Assembly (NCBI GenBank): GCA_002600635.1
Contig: CP021374.1
Coordinates: 186,001 to 250,000 of the forward strand
From: Rhizobium sp. ACO-34A
Lineage (GTDB): Bacteria > Pseudomonadota > Alphaproteobacteria > Rhizobiales > Rhizobiaceae
Reading direction: 5' to 3'
DNA length: 64,000 bases
The notes beneath the pieces were generated by a model. That model was not told the DNA's origin. It was given only the letters and a program-made list of their open reading frames with translations, and searched no databases. Of the stretch, positions 17,083 through 26,295 are shown piece after piece (position 1 is the first letter of the stretch; every line of letters begins with the position of its first letter). A program made the position numbers and the translations under genes.

Positions 17083-17766
17083 TTACTTCGCGCCGACGTA
17101 GCGGAAGTTCTTCACGAAGGCCGGCATTTCGATGCCGTCGCGCAGCTTCGGATCGGCGACGGGTTCAAGCTGTACGGTCCTGAGCGCGATGGAGCCCGCC
17201 CAATTGTCGGTTGCGTAGTCCTCGTCATCCTCGCTGGGGAGACCGTCCGCCACCTTGGCTGAGACTTCGTCGAGCTTCATGCGGATGACCTTGGTCGCCT
17301 TCCATTCCTGTTCCGCCGGCGGGCGCGCATAGGCCCAGAGACCGGGGGCGAGGCGGTCGGTGAAGGTTTCGAGCGCCTTGCGCTTGACGTCTTCCTCGCA
17401 AAGCTCTGCTTCGCCAAATGCCATGACCGAACGATACTGGATATTGTGGTTGAAGGCCGCCCGGGAAAAGACGATGCCGTCGAGATGGGTGACGGTGAAG
17501 CAGACCGGGATACCCTTCTGTTGCGCCTTCAGCATGCGGCTGGCTGACGAGCCGTGCCAATAGATGTAGTCATCGATGCGCCAGTGGTTGGTGGGGGTGA
17601 CATACGGCATGCCGTCGATCACGTAACCGACCTGACAGACAATGCCTGCGTCGATGATATCGTTGATCGTGTCGCGGTCGTATTTGGCCAGCCAGTTGTA
17701 TCGGCGAAGGCGCGTCTTGTCGCTCGGAGGGGCGGCTGTTTCGGTGTTGACGTCGGGGGCGCTCAT
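17083..17766 (-). CDS. Pyridoxamine 5'-phosphate oxidase-like flavin-binding protein
   Basis: A 227-residue protein of the NimA/PNPOx-like split-barrel group: AGIVCQVGYVIDGMPYVTP is the first strand pair, followed by IYWHGSSASRMLKA and GIPVCFTVTHLDGIVFSRAAF. These bind FMN (or haem in some relatives) and reduce small molecules; this one cannot be assigned to vitamin B6 synthesis. The start is ATG 17766. Upstream on the minus strand a small palindrome, CCATT-AC-AATGG at 17781-17792, could be an operator for an unlinked regulator. Confidence 0.8.
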   Translation of the reverse strand: MSAPDVNTETAAPPSDKTRLRRYNWLAKYDRDTINDIIDAGIVCQVGYVIDGMPYVTPTNHWRIDDYIYWHGSSASRMLKAQQKGIPVCFTVTHLDGIVFSRAAFNHNIQYRSVMAFGEAELCEEDVKRKALETFTDRLAPGLWAYARPPAEQEWKATKVIRMKLDEVSAKVADGLPSEDDEDYATDNWAGSIALRTVQLEPVADPKLRDGIEMPAFVKNFRYVGAK

Positions 17767-17897
17767 GGTCTTTTACCCTTCCATTACAATGGCTAACATG
17801 GACCATCGAAATAGCGTCCCGATGTCGGCTTCCCTAAGAGCCATTTTGCAAAAGAGTATGGGACCACTGGGTAGGCGAGGCTGCCGGCCGGCTTGCC

Positions 17898-19544
17898 TCA
17901 GATCGTGACCGTGGCCCTCTCGATCAGCAAAGCGACCGGTGCGTCAGGCCCCAGTGTTCCAAAGGCGAGGCCATGCTCCTTTCCAAGCCGGGAACGGCAG
18001 AAGGATGCCGCAATGGCAGGCTCGGCGGATTTCAAGAGAATGGAAGCCTGCAGCAGGAGTGCGGCGCGCTCGACGATGGAGCGGCTGCGATATTCGAGGG
18101 TTTCCGCATTTGCGAGGGAGCCGGCGAGCGCCTTCAGTTCCGCATCATAGGCCGGGTCGAGGCCTCTGGCGGTGGCGAGTTCGTCGAACAGCGCATCGTG
18201 TGAGGCGGGCTCCTTTCGCAGGGCTCGAAGTACGTCGAGGCACTGGACGTTGCCACTACCTTCCCAGATCGAGTTGAGCGGTGCCTGCCGATAAAGGCGC
18301 GGCATCATCGTCTCTTCCACATAGCCGATGCCGCCAAGGCATTCCTGCGCTTCATTGATATGCGGGGGCGCGCGCTTGCAGACCCAGTATTTGCCGATCG
18401 CCGTGGCGATGCGGGCAAAGGCGCCCTCGCGCTGGTCGTGTCCGGCGGCATCTATCGCGCGGGCAACACGCATCGTCAGGGCAATCGCCGCCTCGCTTTC
18501 GAGCGCGAGGTCGGCCAGTACATTGCGCATCAGCGGCTGATCGACGAGATAGGCGCCGAAGGCCTTGCGCTGGCGGGTATGGTGCAGGGCCTGCACCGTC
18601 GCCTGTCGCATCTGGCTGGCTGAACCGATCATGCAGTCGAGGCGGGTGAGTGCCACCATGTCGAGGATCGTCACGATGCCGCGGCCTTCCTCACCGACGA
18701 GTTCCCCGAAGGCACCTTGAAACTCAACTTCCGAAGAGGCATTCGACCAGTCGCCGAGCTTGTCCTTCAAACGCTGGATCTCGACCGCGTTGCGGCTGCC
18801 GTCCGGGCGAAAGCGCGGCACGAGGAAACAGCTCAGGCCACCCTCCGCCTGCGCGAGCACCAGATGAGCGTCGCACATCGGCGCGGAGAAAAACCATTTG
18901 TGCCCGACCAGCTCGTAGGGGCCGTCAGGTTGGCGGATCGCCCGTGTCGTGTTGGAGCGGACGTCGGAGCCGCCCTGCTTTTCCGTCATGCCCATGCCGA
19001 TGGTGCAGCCGGTCTTCTGCTCCATCGGAAGGCTGCGCGGGTCGTATTCGGTGGAAATGAGCTTCGGGATCCATTTCTCGGCAAGCGCGGGTGCGCGCCT
19101 GAGGGCCGGGATGGCCGCGTGGGTCATCGACATCGGGCAGCCGACGCCGGCATCCGCCTGCGAGCCGATATACATCACAGCGGCGCGCGCCACATGCGCA
19201 CTGTCCCGGTTGGCATTGCGCCATGCAAAGCCGTTCATGCCGTACTTCATCGCTTCTGTCATCAGTCGATGATAGGCGGGGTGAAATTCCACCTCGTCGA
19301 TGCGGCGGCCATACCTGTCGAACGACCGCAGCCGCGGGCGGTTTTCATTCGCTTCGTAACCGGCCTGGACAAGCTCGCCGCCGGCGAGCGAACCGTATTC
19401 GCTCAGGTGTTCATGCGCCCAGCCCCCGCCGTTGTGTTCGACGGCTTCTCGGAGCGCGGTGTCCGTCTCCCACACATTGTATTCCTTCAACACTTCCGGC
19501 TGATTTTGCACTTCGTGCGTCTGGAATTGACTGGTAAGTGACAT
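17898..19544 (-). CDS. aidB: AidB-like acyl-CoA dehydrogenase family protein
   Basis: A 548-residue flavoprotein resembling AidB of the adaptive response to alkylation damage, which binds FAD and DNA. Characteristic stretches are ADAGVGCPMSMTHAA, MTEKQGGSDVRSNTT and the C-terminal NEAQECLGGIGYVEE. The length suits AidB (about 540) better than ordinary acyl-CoA dehydrogenases (about 380). The start at 19544 is fixed by a strong GAGGAGG just upstream; an in-frame ATG at 19574 lacks this. It is divergent from a PaaX-like regulator with only 48 bp between starts, so that regulator probably controls it. It could also have an undiscovered dehydrogenase role. Confidence 0.85.
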   Translation of the reverse strand: MSLTSQFQTHEVQNQPEVLKEYNVWETDTALREAVEHNGGGWAHEHLSEYGSLAGGELVQAGYEANENRPRLRSFDRYGRRIDEVEFHPAYHRLMTEAMKYGMNGFAWRNANRDSAHVARAAVMYIGSQADAGVGCPMSMTHAAIPALRRAPALAEKWIPKLISTEYDPRSLPMEQKTGCTIGMGMTEKQGGSDVRSNTTRAIRQPDGPYELVGHKWFFSAPMCDAHLVLAQAEGGLSCFLVPRFRPDGSRNAVEIQRLKDKLGDWSNASSEVEFQGAFGELVGEEGRGIVTILDMVALTRLDCMIGSASQMRQATVQALHHTRQRKAFGAYLVDQPLMRNVLADLALESEAAIALTMRVARAIDAAGHDQREGAFARIATAIGKYWVCKRAPPHINEAQECLGGIGYVEETMMPRLYRQAPLNSIWEGSGNVQCLDVLRALRKEPASHDALFDELATARGLDPAYDAELKALAGSLANAETLEYRSRSIVERAALLLQASILLKSAEPAIAASFCRSRLGKEHGLAFGTLGPDAPVALLIERATVTI

Positions 19545-19592
19545 GTTTTCCTCCTCGTGCCCTCCAGCACGCATGAAAGAAAATTACGATTG

Positions 19593-20411
19593 ATGTCGAA
19601 TAGTGTCAAACACGGTAATTTTGAGGTGCCGAATGCGCGGCGTCTGATCCTCAATCTGCTTGGCGTGGCCGCGGGTGGCGTGTTGAGCGTTGCCGATGCC
19701 CTGAGAGCCTGTGCACTCTTCGATATTTCCGAAAACAGCGTTCGGGTGACGCTCGCGCGTCTCGCCCAGTCGGGTCTGGTCGAGCTTGTCGAGCGCGGCG
19801 TCTATCGGCTGGGGTCCGAGAGACGAAGGATCCGTGACGATGTCGCGGGGTGGCGGACGGTCGAGGAGCGTCTTGTCCGATGGAACGGCGACTGGATCGC
19901 GGCATCGACCGGAGGGCTTTCCCGCAGCGACCGCAAGGTGCTGAGGGCGCGGGAGCGTGCGCTTTCCATGCTGGGCATGCGGGAGCTCGGCAACGGTCTC
20001 TTTATTCGCCCCGATAATCTGGCGGGCGGCGCGGGAATGGCGCGTCAACGCCTGATCGCACTGGGTCTGGGAGAAGATGCCGCCGTTTTCCGGGCCGCGG
20101 ATTTCGATCCGGATCGACAGAAGCAGGCTCTCGGTCTCTGGGAATGCGACACGCCGGTCGCGGCCTACAGAGAAGGCGTGCAGCGTCTGGAGGCGTGGCT
20201 GGAGGGCATGGCAGGCTTGCAGCCCGAAATTGCTGCACGCGAGAGCTTCTTGCTGGGCGACGATGCCATCCGCCAGATCGTCTTCGATCCCATGTTGCCC
20301 GCGCCATTGGCGGACGAGGCCGCCCGCCACGATTTCATCGAGGCGGTGACACGGTTCGACGATCAGGGCAGGCGCATCTGGAAGGAATTCTTCGGCGCAT
20401 CCGCTTCATGA
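19593..20411 (+). CDS. PaaX-like transcriptional regulator
   Basis: A 272-residue protein with an N-terminal winged helix of PaaX type (ARRLILNLLGVAAGGVLS, then ENSVRVTLARLAQSGLVEL) and the middle/C-terminal PaaX domains. PaaX represses phenylacetate catabolism in response to phenylacetyl-CoA. No paa genes are present here; the divergent neighbour is aidB-like. The ligand may be an acyl-CoA handled by that flavoprotein (inference). The start may be ATG 19593 or an in-frame GTG at 19557. Confidence 0.8.
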   Translation: MSNSVKHGNFEVPNARRLILNLLGVAAGGVLSVADALRACALFDISENSVRVTLARLAQSGLVELVERGVYRLGSERRRIRDDVAGWRTVEERLVRWNGDWIAASTGGLSRSDRKVLRARERALSMLGMRELGNGLFIRPDNLAGGAGMARQRLIALGLGEDAAVFRAADFDPDRQKQALGLWECDTPVAAYREGVQRLEAWLEGMAGLQPEIAARESFLLGDDAIRQIVFDPMLPAPLADEAARHDFIEAVTRFDDQGRRIWKEFFGASAS

Positions 20412-21104
20412 GCGGCCGAACCAATTCCTGAGAAGGGCAATCGTCTCATCCGGTTTTTCGATCGAGGGCAGGTGACCGCAATCGTGGAAGACATGAAGCT
20501 CTGAACCGGGCACGGCCTTGTGAATGTCCATCGAACGCTCGGGCGGGGTCACCATATCCTGATCGCCGACGCTGATCAGGGTCGGGACGGCGATCGTCGA
20601 GAGGACGGGCCGGAAATCCTCGCGAGCGAGAATCGCCTCCTGCTGGCGGATGAAAGCGTCGCGGCCGACCCGTTCCGCCATGGCGATGACCTCCGCGCCC
20701 ACCGGGCCGCCGATATGGGAGGGGTGAACGAGCTGGGTGAGAAGGCGTCGGCTGACACCGACGAAGCGGCCGGTGCGAACTGTCGAAAGTGCTGCCCGCC
20801 GGTATCGCTGCTTGCCGGGGCTGTCGGGGGCGGCATCGGTGTCGAACAGGGCAAGCCGGAGAACCCGTTCCGGAGCCTGCCGCATGATCTCCATGGCGAC
20901 ATAGCCGCCCATCGAAAGCCCGGCGAGGAAGAAGGGACCTTCGACGCTGGCGAGAGCGCGGGTAGCCATCGTCGAAATGCTGTTGTCGAGGGTCAGATCG
21001 GCGAAGACGGGGGTGGCGATGTCGGCAATGCCAGCGGCAGGTTCTCGCCAGAGCCTCTCGTCGCAGAGAAGCCCGGGCAGGAAAACAACGGGATGCCTGT
21101 TCAT
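20406..21104 (-). CDS. Alpha/beta hydrolase
   Basis: A 232-residue alpha/beta-hydrolase. The nucleophile elbow is GLSMGGY, the acid is in VGDQDMVTPP and the His is in DCGHLPSIEKP, in the standard order and spacing. It most resembles small carboxylesterases or acyl hydrolases; substrate unknown. Its ATG at 21104 overlaps the stop of the upstream MFS gene by 4 nt (ATGA), so the two are co-translated. The 3' end overlaps the convergent PaaX-like gene by 6 nt. Confidence 0.85.
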   Translation of the reverse strand: MNRHPVVFLPGLLCDERLWREPAAGIADIATPVFADLTLDNSISTMATRALASVEGPFFLAGLSMGGYVAMEIMRQAPERVLRLALFDTDAAPDSPGKQRYRRAALSTVRTGRFVGVSRRLLTQLVHPSHIGGPVGAEVIAMAERVGRDAFIRQQEAILAREDFRPVLSTIAVPTLISVGDQDMVTPPERSMDIHKAVPGSELHVFHDCGHLPSIEKPDETIALLRNWFGRS

Positions 21105-22360
21105 GCTTGCTGTCCTTTGCGGGCGGGGATGGTCAGCGCGATGGCTGCGCCGGTCAGGGCGCAAAGACCTGCAAGCGCCGCGACCCATGGCCAGCCGCCA
21201 TGCTGCCAGAACCACCCGCCGATCGACCCCGTGATGCTCGATCCCATGTAATAGAACAGCAGGTAAAGGGAAGAGGCATGGCTCTTGGCCGAGCCCGCAT
21301 TCGCCCCGATTGCGCCACTGGCCGCCGAGTGGCCGATGAAAAAGCCGGTGGTGATCAGTGCGATGCCGGCAATGATCAGCGGCATGGCGTCGAACAGCGT
21401 CAGCACGACACCGAAGAGCACGGTCAGGAAACCGGTGAGCAGCATGGTGCGGCGACCGAAGCGGTCGGCGAGTGCACCCCCGACCGAGGAGGAGACGATG
21501 CCGAAGGCAAAGGTCAGGAAGATCATGCTGATCGCGGTCTGACCAAGGCCGTAAGGCTCTCCGACAAGACGGAAGGTGGTGTAGTTGAACACGGTGACGA
21601 AGATGCTGGTTAGCAGGAAGCCGATGAAGAACAGCCGCGCCAACACGGGCTTGCGCAAATGACTGGTCCAGGTCTCGATGTGCCGGATGAAGGGCGTGCC
21701 GCGGGTGACGGTGAAGTTCCGGGATGCCGGCAGCAGACAGAGAAAGCCGATTGCCGAGGCGATACCCGTGAGGCCCATGACCGCAAGAGCGATGCGCCAA
21801 GAAGCGAATTCGGTGATGACGCCGATGCCGACGCGGCCCATCATTGCGCCGAAGGCTGTGCCACCGACATAAAGGCCCATGGCCCTGCCGAGATGGGCGG
21901 GTTCGATCTCTTCGGCGAGATACGCCATGGCAATGGCCGGGACACCGCCGAGCACGAGGCCTTCCAGCGTACGCGCGGCAAGCAGCCAGTACCAGCCCGG
22001 GGCGACGGCCGCGGCGAGGTTGCAGAGTGCCGCCAGCGCCATGGAGGCGAACATCAAACGGCGGCGACTGAAAAGCTGCGAGAAGGCGCCGCTGGCGAGG
22101 ATGGCGAGCGCAAGAGTGCCGGTCGTCAGCGAAAGCGCCAGCGATGCCGTTGCCGGGCTGAGGCCGAAAGCGTTCTTGAATTCCGGCAACAGGGGCTGCA
22201 CGCAATAGATCAGCGAAAAGCTGGAGAAGCCGGCAAGGAACAGGGCAAGGCTTGCCCTGCCATAGTCGCGGCTGCCCTTGCGGATCCATTGCTCGCTGAA
22301 ATCTTCTGCCGAGGAAATGGCCACGGCGCCGGTGGTTTCGCCAATTCTGAGGGTACGCAT
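21101..22360 (-). CDS. MFS transporter, YnfM-like
   Basis: A 419-residue inner-membrane transporter with about 12 hydrophobic segments. The loop motif ADRFGRRTM is the MFS A-type signature. Relatives efflux arabinose, drugs or other small molecules. It forms a two-gene unit with the alpha/beta hydrolase and is divergent from a LysR regulator. Import of an ester followed by hydrolysis, or export of a product, are both possible. Confidence 0.88.
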   Translation of the reverse strand: MRTLRIGETTGAVAISSAEDFSEQWIRKGSRDYGRASLALFLAGFSSFSLIYCVQPLLPEFKNAFGLSPATASLALSLTTGTLALAILASGAFSQLFSRRRLMFASMALAALCNLAAAVAPGWYWLLAARTLEGLVLGGVPAIAMAYLAEEIEPAHLGRAMGLYVGGTAFGAMMGRVGIGVITEFASWRIALAVMGLTGIASAIGFLCLLPASRNFTVTRGTPFIRHIETWTSHLRKPVLARLFFIGFLLTSIFVTVFNYTTFRLVGEPYGLGQTAISMIFLTFAFGIVSSSVGGALADRFGRRTMLLTGFLTVLFGVVLTLFDAMPLIIAGIALITTGFFIGHSAASGAIGANAGSAKSHASSLYLLFYYMGSSITGSIGGWFWQHGGWPWVAALAGLCALTGAAIALTIPARKGQQA

Positions 22361-22456
22361 CTTTCCTGTCCTTTCTGACAGGCGAGATGTAGTCGTACGA
22401 GGCCATTCGATCTAATATATGATACTGACGTTCTTCATACGAAAAATGAATATCAT
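22361..22456. promoter_or_regulatory. Divergent promoter region of MFS and LysR genes
   Basis: The 96 bp between the two divergent starts is AT-rich towards the LysR gene (TCTAATATATGATA near 22410-22423). LysR proteins normally bind such regions at T-N11-A sites. No single clear palindrome stands out. Confidence 0.4.
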
Positions 22457-23362
22457 ATGGAACTGAGACATATCCGGTATTTCCTCGCCGTGGCCGAGGA
22501 GGAGAGCTTCACCCGGGCCGCGGAAAGGCTCGGTATCGGCCAGCCACCGCTCAGCCAGCAGATCAAGGCGCTGGAGGAGGAAATCGGTGCCCGGCTTTTC
22601 CGGCGGCTCTCCCATGGAGCGGAGCTGACGGAAGCCGGCAAGGTTTTCCGGGATCGCGTGGGTGGCATGCCGGCCGAAGTGGCGGAAGCCGTTCGCCTCG
22701 CACGGCGCGCGGCAGCCGGCGAAACCGGCACGCTTCGCCTGGGTTTTACCGGGACGGCGGCGCTCAGCCCCATTGTGCCCGCCTGTGTGCGGGCCTTTCG
22801 CCGAACCTATCCCGATGTCGAATTCATTATCGAGGAGGCGAACTCGATGGCGCTCACGAAGGCACTTGTCGAGGGACGTCTCGATGCTGCTATCCTGCGG
22901 CCCTCGGCATCCGATCCGGCCGAGCTGACGGAAGAGCGTGTGGCCGAGGAGCCATTGGTGGCGGCTCTCCCCGCCGGGCATCCATTGGCTGAACAGTCCG
23001 GCGAACTGAAATTAGCCCGTCTTGCCGACGAACCTTTCATCCTGACCTCGCGGGATCTGGGGATCAGCCTGCATGATGCAGTGCTCGCGGCTTGCCGCGA
23101 AGCGGGCTTCGAGCCCCGGCTCGGCCCCTTTGCGCCCCAGATCGCCTCCATCCTCTCTCTCGTTGCCGCCGAACTCGGAGTTTCGCTCGTTCCGGCTTCC
23201 ATGGGGCAGATCAATGTGAGCGGCGTAGTATTGCGGCAACTGGAAGACGCGCCGCATACGGTGGGTCTTGCACTCGCCTATCGTAAGGCGACGACTGCGG
23301 TGGTGGTCCGGCATTTCGTCCAAACGGTACGGCAGGTCGCTGCCGGAAGTTCGATTGACTGA
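22457..23362 (+). CDS. LysR family transcriptional regulator
   Basis: A 301-residue regulator. Residues 1-60 are the LysR winged helix (MELRHIRYFLAVAEEESFTR, RLGIGQPPLSQQIKALEEE), followed by a periplasmic-binding-protein-like effector domain. It probably controls the divergent MFS/hydrolase pair. The N-terminus resembles the CatR/CbnR/BenM branch, which often senses aromatic acids, but ligand prediction from this is weak. Confidence 0.9.
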   Translation: MELRHIRYFLAVAEEESFTRAAERLGIGQPPLSQQIKALEEEIGARLFRRLSHGAELTEAGKVFRDRVGGMPAEVAEAVRLARRAAAGETGTLRLGFTGTAALSPIVPACVRAFRRTYPDVEFIIEEANSMALTKALVEGRLDAAILRPSASDPAELTEERVAEEPLVAALPAGHPLAEQSGELKLARLADEPFILTSRDLGISLHDAVLAACREAGFEPRLGPFAPQIASILSLVAAELGVSLVPASMGQINVSGVVLRQLEDAPHTVGLALAYRKATTAVVVRHFVQTVRQVAAGSSID

Positions 23363-23517
23363 CGACGCTCCGTCGAGCTGCTGCCCACCTTTATATCGCG
23401 CCTATTTCATAGCCCGTCGATCCCAATCGAAAGGCTATGCGCTCGCGGCTACCTTTCTCGATGCCCGGTCTCATAGACATCCCGTCGTGCGACCGGAAAT
23501 CGAGAAGGAGTAATGGC

Positions 23518-23712
23518 ATGTACGGTCGTTTGGGAAGTTTCTTTCTGGCGCAATATCTCGCGGAAAACGACGCGCGAAATGGCGACAGACGTTGGCCCGA
23601 GCGTCGGCCAGTTCGTCGGATTGCCAATCGGGATGCCGGGGTTCTGCTGACGTGGTTCGCGCTCGCTGGCGTGGCCTGTTGTGTTCTCGTCCTCATTGCC
23701 GCGCTTTACTGA
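23518..23712 (+). CDS. Small single-pass membrane protein, hypothetical
   Basis: A 64-residue protein with a basic, polar N-terminal half and one C-terminal membrane helix (GVLLTWFALAGVACCVLVLI). AAGGAG at 23505-23510 supports the ATG at 23518. Its stop at 23710-23712 overlaps the ribosome-binding site of the next small gene. I do not recognise it. It starts a series of tiny genes leading to kdp. Confidence 0.6.
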   Translation: MYGRLGSFFLAQYLAENDARNGDRRWPERRPVRRIANRDAGVLLTWFALAGVACCVLVLIAALY

Positions 23713-23723
23713 GGAGATTTCCC

Positions 23724-23996
23724 ATGGGCAAAGCAGAGATGCGTGCCGCACCCTCGGCTTCTGGCGTGCGATTTACCGTCGGGCGCGATGCGCAGGGACG
23801 ATGGGTCGTCGCCGACCGCGATGGTCTGGTTGGAGGCCTCTTCACCGATCGCGCCTCCGCGGTGCATTTCGCCATGTTCGAGAGCGACCACCAGCCGGGA
23901 GCCGTCTGGTGCGTTCCCGATCACGTCAGGCTGAAGCTCGGCAGGCTTTTCGCCGGGCGTCCTGCCAAGCCGGCTAGAAGCGGCGCAGGGGCGTAA
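23724..23996 (+). CDS. Small conserved-looking hypothetical protein
   Basis: A 90-residue protein from an ATG at 23724 with GAGGAG at 23711-23716. It contains a compact block, RFTVGRDAQGRWVVADRDG, and GGLFTDRASAVHFAMFES, which looks like a small alpha/beta fold, and a basic C-terminus. No signal peptide or membrane helix. Function unknown; the ribosome-binding site and codon usage support a real gene. Confidence 0.6.
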   Translation: MGKAEMRAAPSASGVRFTVGRDAQGRWVVADRDGLVGGLFTDRASAVHFAMFESDHQPGAVWCVPDHVRLKLGRLFAGRPAKPARSGAGA

Positions 23997-23999
23997 GGC

Positions 24000-24191
24000 G
24001 TGTCCCGCGCTTCCCGCCGCCGTTTCAGGGCAGCATTTGCGCGTTCGTGGTACGCAGGCGGCGGGTGTGGTGAGCGTCTGCACGTCCTGAACATCGTGTC
24101 CGGTGCACTCACCATCATGTTGCTTGCGCTGCTGGCAACATACGGGCTCGCACTTGCCGCCTGCATCCGGGCAAGGCCGGAATTCCTATAG
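24000..24191 (+). CDS. Possible small membrane protein, GTG start
   Basis: A 63-residue frame starting GTG, 3 nt after the previous stop. The N-terminus is very basic (SRASRRRFRAAFARSW) and a membrane helix follows (IVSGALTIMLLALLATYGLALAACI). This is a plausible inner-membrane protein coupled to the upstream gene, but there is little evidence beyond that. An in-frame later start is possible. Confidence 0.4.
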   Translation: MSRASRRRFRAAFARSWYAGGGCGERLHVLNIVSGALTIMLLALLATYGLALAACIRARPEFL

Positions 24192-24200
24192 AATTCCTAT
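24180..24200. repeat. Tandem 10-mer GAATTCCTAT in the kdp leader region
   Basis: GAATTCCTAT occurs at 24180-24189 and again at 24191-24200, an 11-bp period (one helical turn), ahead of the kdp genes. It could be a tandem binding site, for example for KdpE. The 172 bp 24192-24363 otherwise hold no gene. Confidence 0.3.
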
Positions 24201-24363
24201 TTCTTTCCCGGGTGCCCGCTCTCGAAACTATATGCGCCCGCGCCGCATATTCCTAATCGAGGGATCGAAACGATCTTCTTCAGGCCAGAAACAGGGAGAT
24301 GCCGCCATCGGCCGGTGCCCTTCGTTCTGCCTGCTTCCAGTCATTGAAAAGGAGTGAAGATCA

Positions 24364-24447
24364 ATGATGGATGTAATTCTGCTCGCAACGGCGCTGATCT
24401 TCTTCGGACTATGCTTTGCGTATGTCCGCGCATGTAACGAACTTTGA
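24364..24447 (+). CDS. 27-residue membrane peptide upstream of kdpF
   Basis: A 27-codon ORF. AAAAGGAG (24347-24354) stands 9 nt before the ATG. The peptide is almost entirely one hydrophobic helix (VILLATALIFFGLCFAYV) ending in CNEL. Short hydrophobic peptides of this kind with a Cys-acidic-Leu tail occur just before kdpF in other proteobacteria (from memory). It may assist the Kdp complex. Too short for usual gene callers. Confidence 0.6.
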   Translation: MMDVILLATALIFFGLCFAYVRACNEL

Positions 24448-24459
24448 GGAATTGCGCCG

Positions 24460-24549
24460 ATGGTTCTCGACTACGTCTTGAGCGGTGCCGTGACCGTGCT
24501 TCTCGCCGTCTACCTCACCTATGCTCTCATCCGTCCCGAACGCTTCTGA
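24460..24549 (+). CDS. kdpF: KdpF, small subunit of the K+-transporting ATPase
   Basis: A 29-residue peptide with one helix (GAVTVLLAVYLTYALI) and the C-terminus RPERF that is characteristic of KdpF. GAGGA overlapping the previous stop gives a 9-nt spacing to ATG 24460. KdpF stabilises the KdpABC complex in the inner membrane. It lies 33 nt before kdpA. Confidence 0.85.
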   Translation: MVLDYVLSGAVTVLLAVYLTYALIRPERF

Positions 24550-24582
24550 TCAGGCAGCCGGGCTATCGAAAGTTTTCCAACC

Positions 24583-26286
24583 ATGACCCTCAACGGATGG
24601 TTTCAGATCCTGCTCTTCTGCGGGATCGTTTTCGCGCTGGTCAAACCGCTCGGCGGTTACATGACACGCGTCTTTTCTGGCGAGCGCACGTTCCTTTCAC
24701 CGGTCCTCGTTCCGATCGAACGAGGGCTCTATGCCATCGCCGGCACTGGCGAGCGCGAGGAACAGCATTGGACCACCTATGCCTTCGCCCTGCTGATGTT
24801 CAACCTGCTCGGTGTACTGTTTCTTTACGCGCTGATGCGCCTGCAGGCAGGGTTGCCATATAACCCGGCCGGCATGGGTGCGGTGCCGGAAGAACTCGCC
24901 TTCAACACGGCCGTCAGCTTCGTGACCAACACCAACTGGCAGAACTATGGCGGCGAAAGCACCATGTCCTATCTGACCCAGATGGCGGGGCTGAGCGTCC
25001 AGAACTTCGTGTCAGCAGCCACCGGCATGGCGATTGCCATCGCCCTCATTCGCGCTTTCTCGCGGGCATCGGGCAAGGCAATCGGCAATTTCTGGGTCGA
25101 TATGGTCCGCAGCATCCTCTACGTCCTGCTGCCGATCTGCATCGTGTTGACGCTGGTCTATGTCTGGCTCGGCGTGCCGCAGACCTTCGGTCCCTATGTC
25201 AACGCCACGACGCTTGAAGGCGCGCAACAGACCATTGCGGTAGGCCCTGTCGCTTCCTGGCTTGCCATCAAGATGCTTGGTACCAATGGCGGCGGCTTCT
25301 TCAACGCCAACTCGGCGCATCCCTTCGAAAATCCCGATGCGATCTCGAACCTGATCCAGATGGTCTCGATCTTCGCGATCGGTGCGGCGTTCACCAATGT
25401 GTTCGGCCGCATGGTCGGCAACCAGCGCCAGGGGTGGGCGATCCTCTCCGCCATGGGCTTACTGTTTATTGCCGGTGTCCTGGTCACCTACTGGGCCGAA
25501 GCTGCCGGCAATCCGCTGATGCAGTCGCTCGGCCTTGCGGGCGGCAACATGGAAGGCAAGGAGGTCCGCTTCGGCATCGTCCTGTCCTCGCTGTTTGCGG
25601 TCATCACCACGGCGGCGTCCTGTGGCGCGGTCAATGCCATGCATGGCAGCTTCACCGCGCTTGGCGGCCTGATCCCGCTCATCAACATGCAGCTCGGCGA
25701 GGTCATCGTCGGCGGCGTGGGCGCAGGCTTCTACGGCATCGTGCTTTTCATCGTCGTCGCCGTCTTCGTGGCGGGCCTGATGGTCGGCCGCACGCCGGAA
25801 TATCTCGGCAAGAAGATCGAGGCGAAAGAGATGAAGATGGCCGTTCTCGCCATTCTCTGCCTGCCGCTGGCGATGCTCGTCTTCACGGCAATCGCTTCGG
25901 TGCTGCCTTCGGCGGTTGCCTCGATCGGTACGGCCGGGCCGCATGGTTTCTCCGAAATCCTCTATGCCTACACTTCGGCCGCCGCCAACAACGGCTCGGC
26001 TTTCGGCGGCCTCACCGGCAATACCCCCTGGTACAACGCGACGCTCGGCATCGGCATGCTGGCCGGTCGCTTCCTGGTCATCATTCCGGCGCTCGCAATC
26101 GCGGGATCGCTGGTCGCCAAGAAGACGGTTCCGGCTTCCGCAGGCACGTTCCCGACCGATGGTCCGCTCTTTGTCGGTCTGCTCGTCGGCACCATCCTGA
26201 TCGTTGGTGGCCTGACATTTCTCCCGGCGCTGGCGCTGGGACCGGTGGTCGAACACCTGTCCATGATCGCCGGACAGACGTTCTGA
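24583..26286 (+). CDS. kdpA: KdpA, K+-binding channel-like subunit
   Basis: A 567-residue, ten-helix membrane protein that selects K+ at the periplasmic side. Pore-loop motifs include [30 protein letters not shown] and [18 protein letters not shown], all typical of KdpA. Full length for the family. Second structural gene of the operon. Confidence 0.97.
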   Translation: MTLNGWFQILLFCGIVFALVKPLGGYMTRVFSGERTFLSPVLVPIERGLYAIAGTGEREEQHWTTYAFALLMFNLLGVLFLYALMRLQAGLPYNPAGMGAVPEELAFNTAVSFVTNTNWQNYGGESTMSYLTQMAGLSVQNFVSAATGMAIAIALIRAFSRASGKAIGNFWVDMVRSILYVLLPICIVLTLVYVWLGVPQTFGPYVNATTLEGAQQTIAVGPVASWLAIKMLGTNGGGFFNANSAHPFENPDAISNLIQMVSIFAIGAAFTNVFGRMVGNQRQGWAILSAMGLLFIAGVLVTYWAEAAGNPLMQSLGLAGGNMEGKEVRFGIVLSSLFAVITTAASCGAVNAMHGSFTALGGLIPLINMQLGEVIVGGVGAGFYGIVLFIVVAVFVAGLMVGRTPEYLGKKIEAKEMKMAVLAILCLPLAMLVFTAIASVLPSAVASIGTAGPHGFSEILYAYTSAAANNGSAFGGLTGNTPWYNATLGIGMLAGRFLVIIPALAIAGSLVAKKTVPASAGTFPTDGPLFVGLLVGTILIVGGLTFLPALALGPVVEHLSMIAGQTF

Positions 26287-26295
26287 GGTGCGGCC

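Noticed and set aside
20406..22406. A 666-codon minus-strand open frame covering both the MFS and hydrolase genes
   Set aside because: Only its last 232 codons match a family; the first part is an out-of-frame read of the MFS gene. The hydrolase start at 21104 with ATGA coupling is clear.
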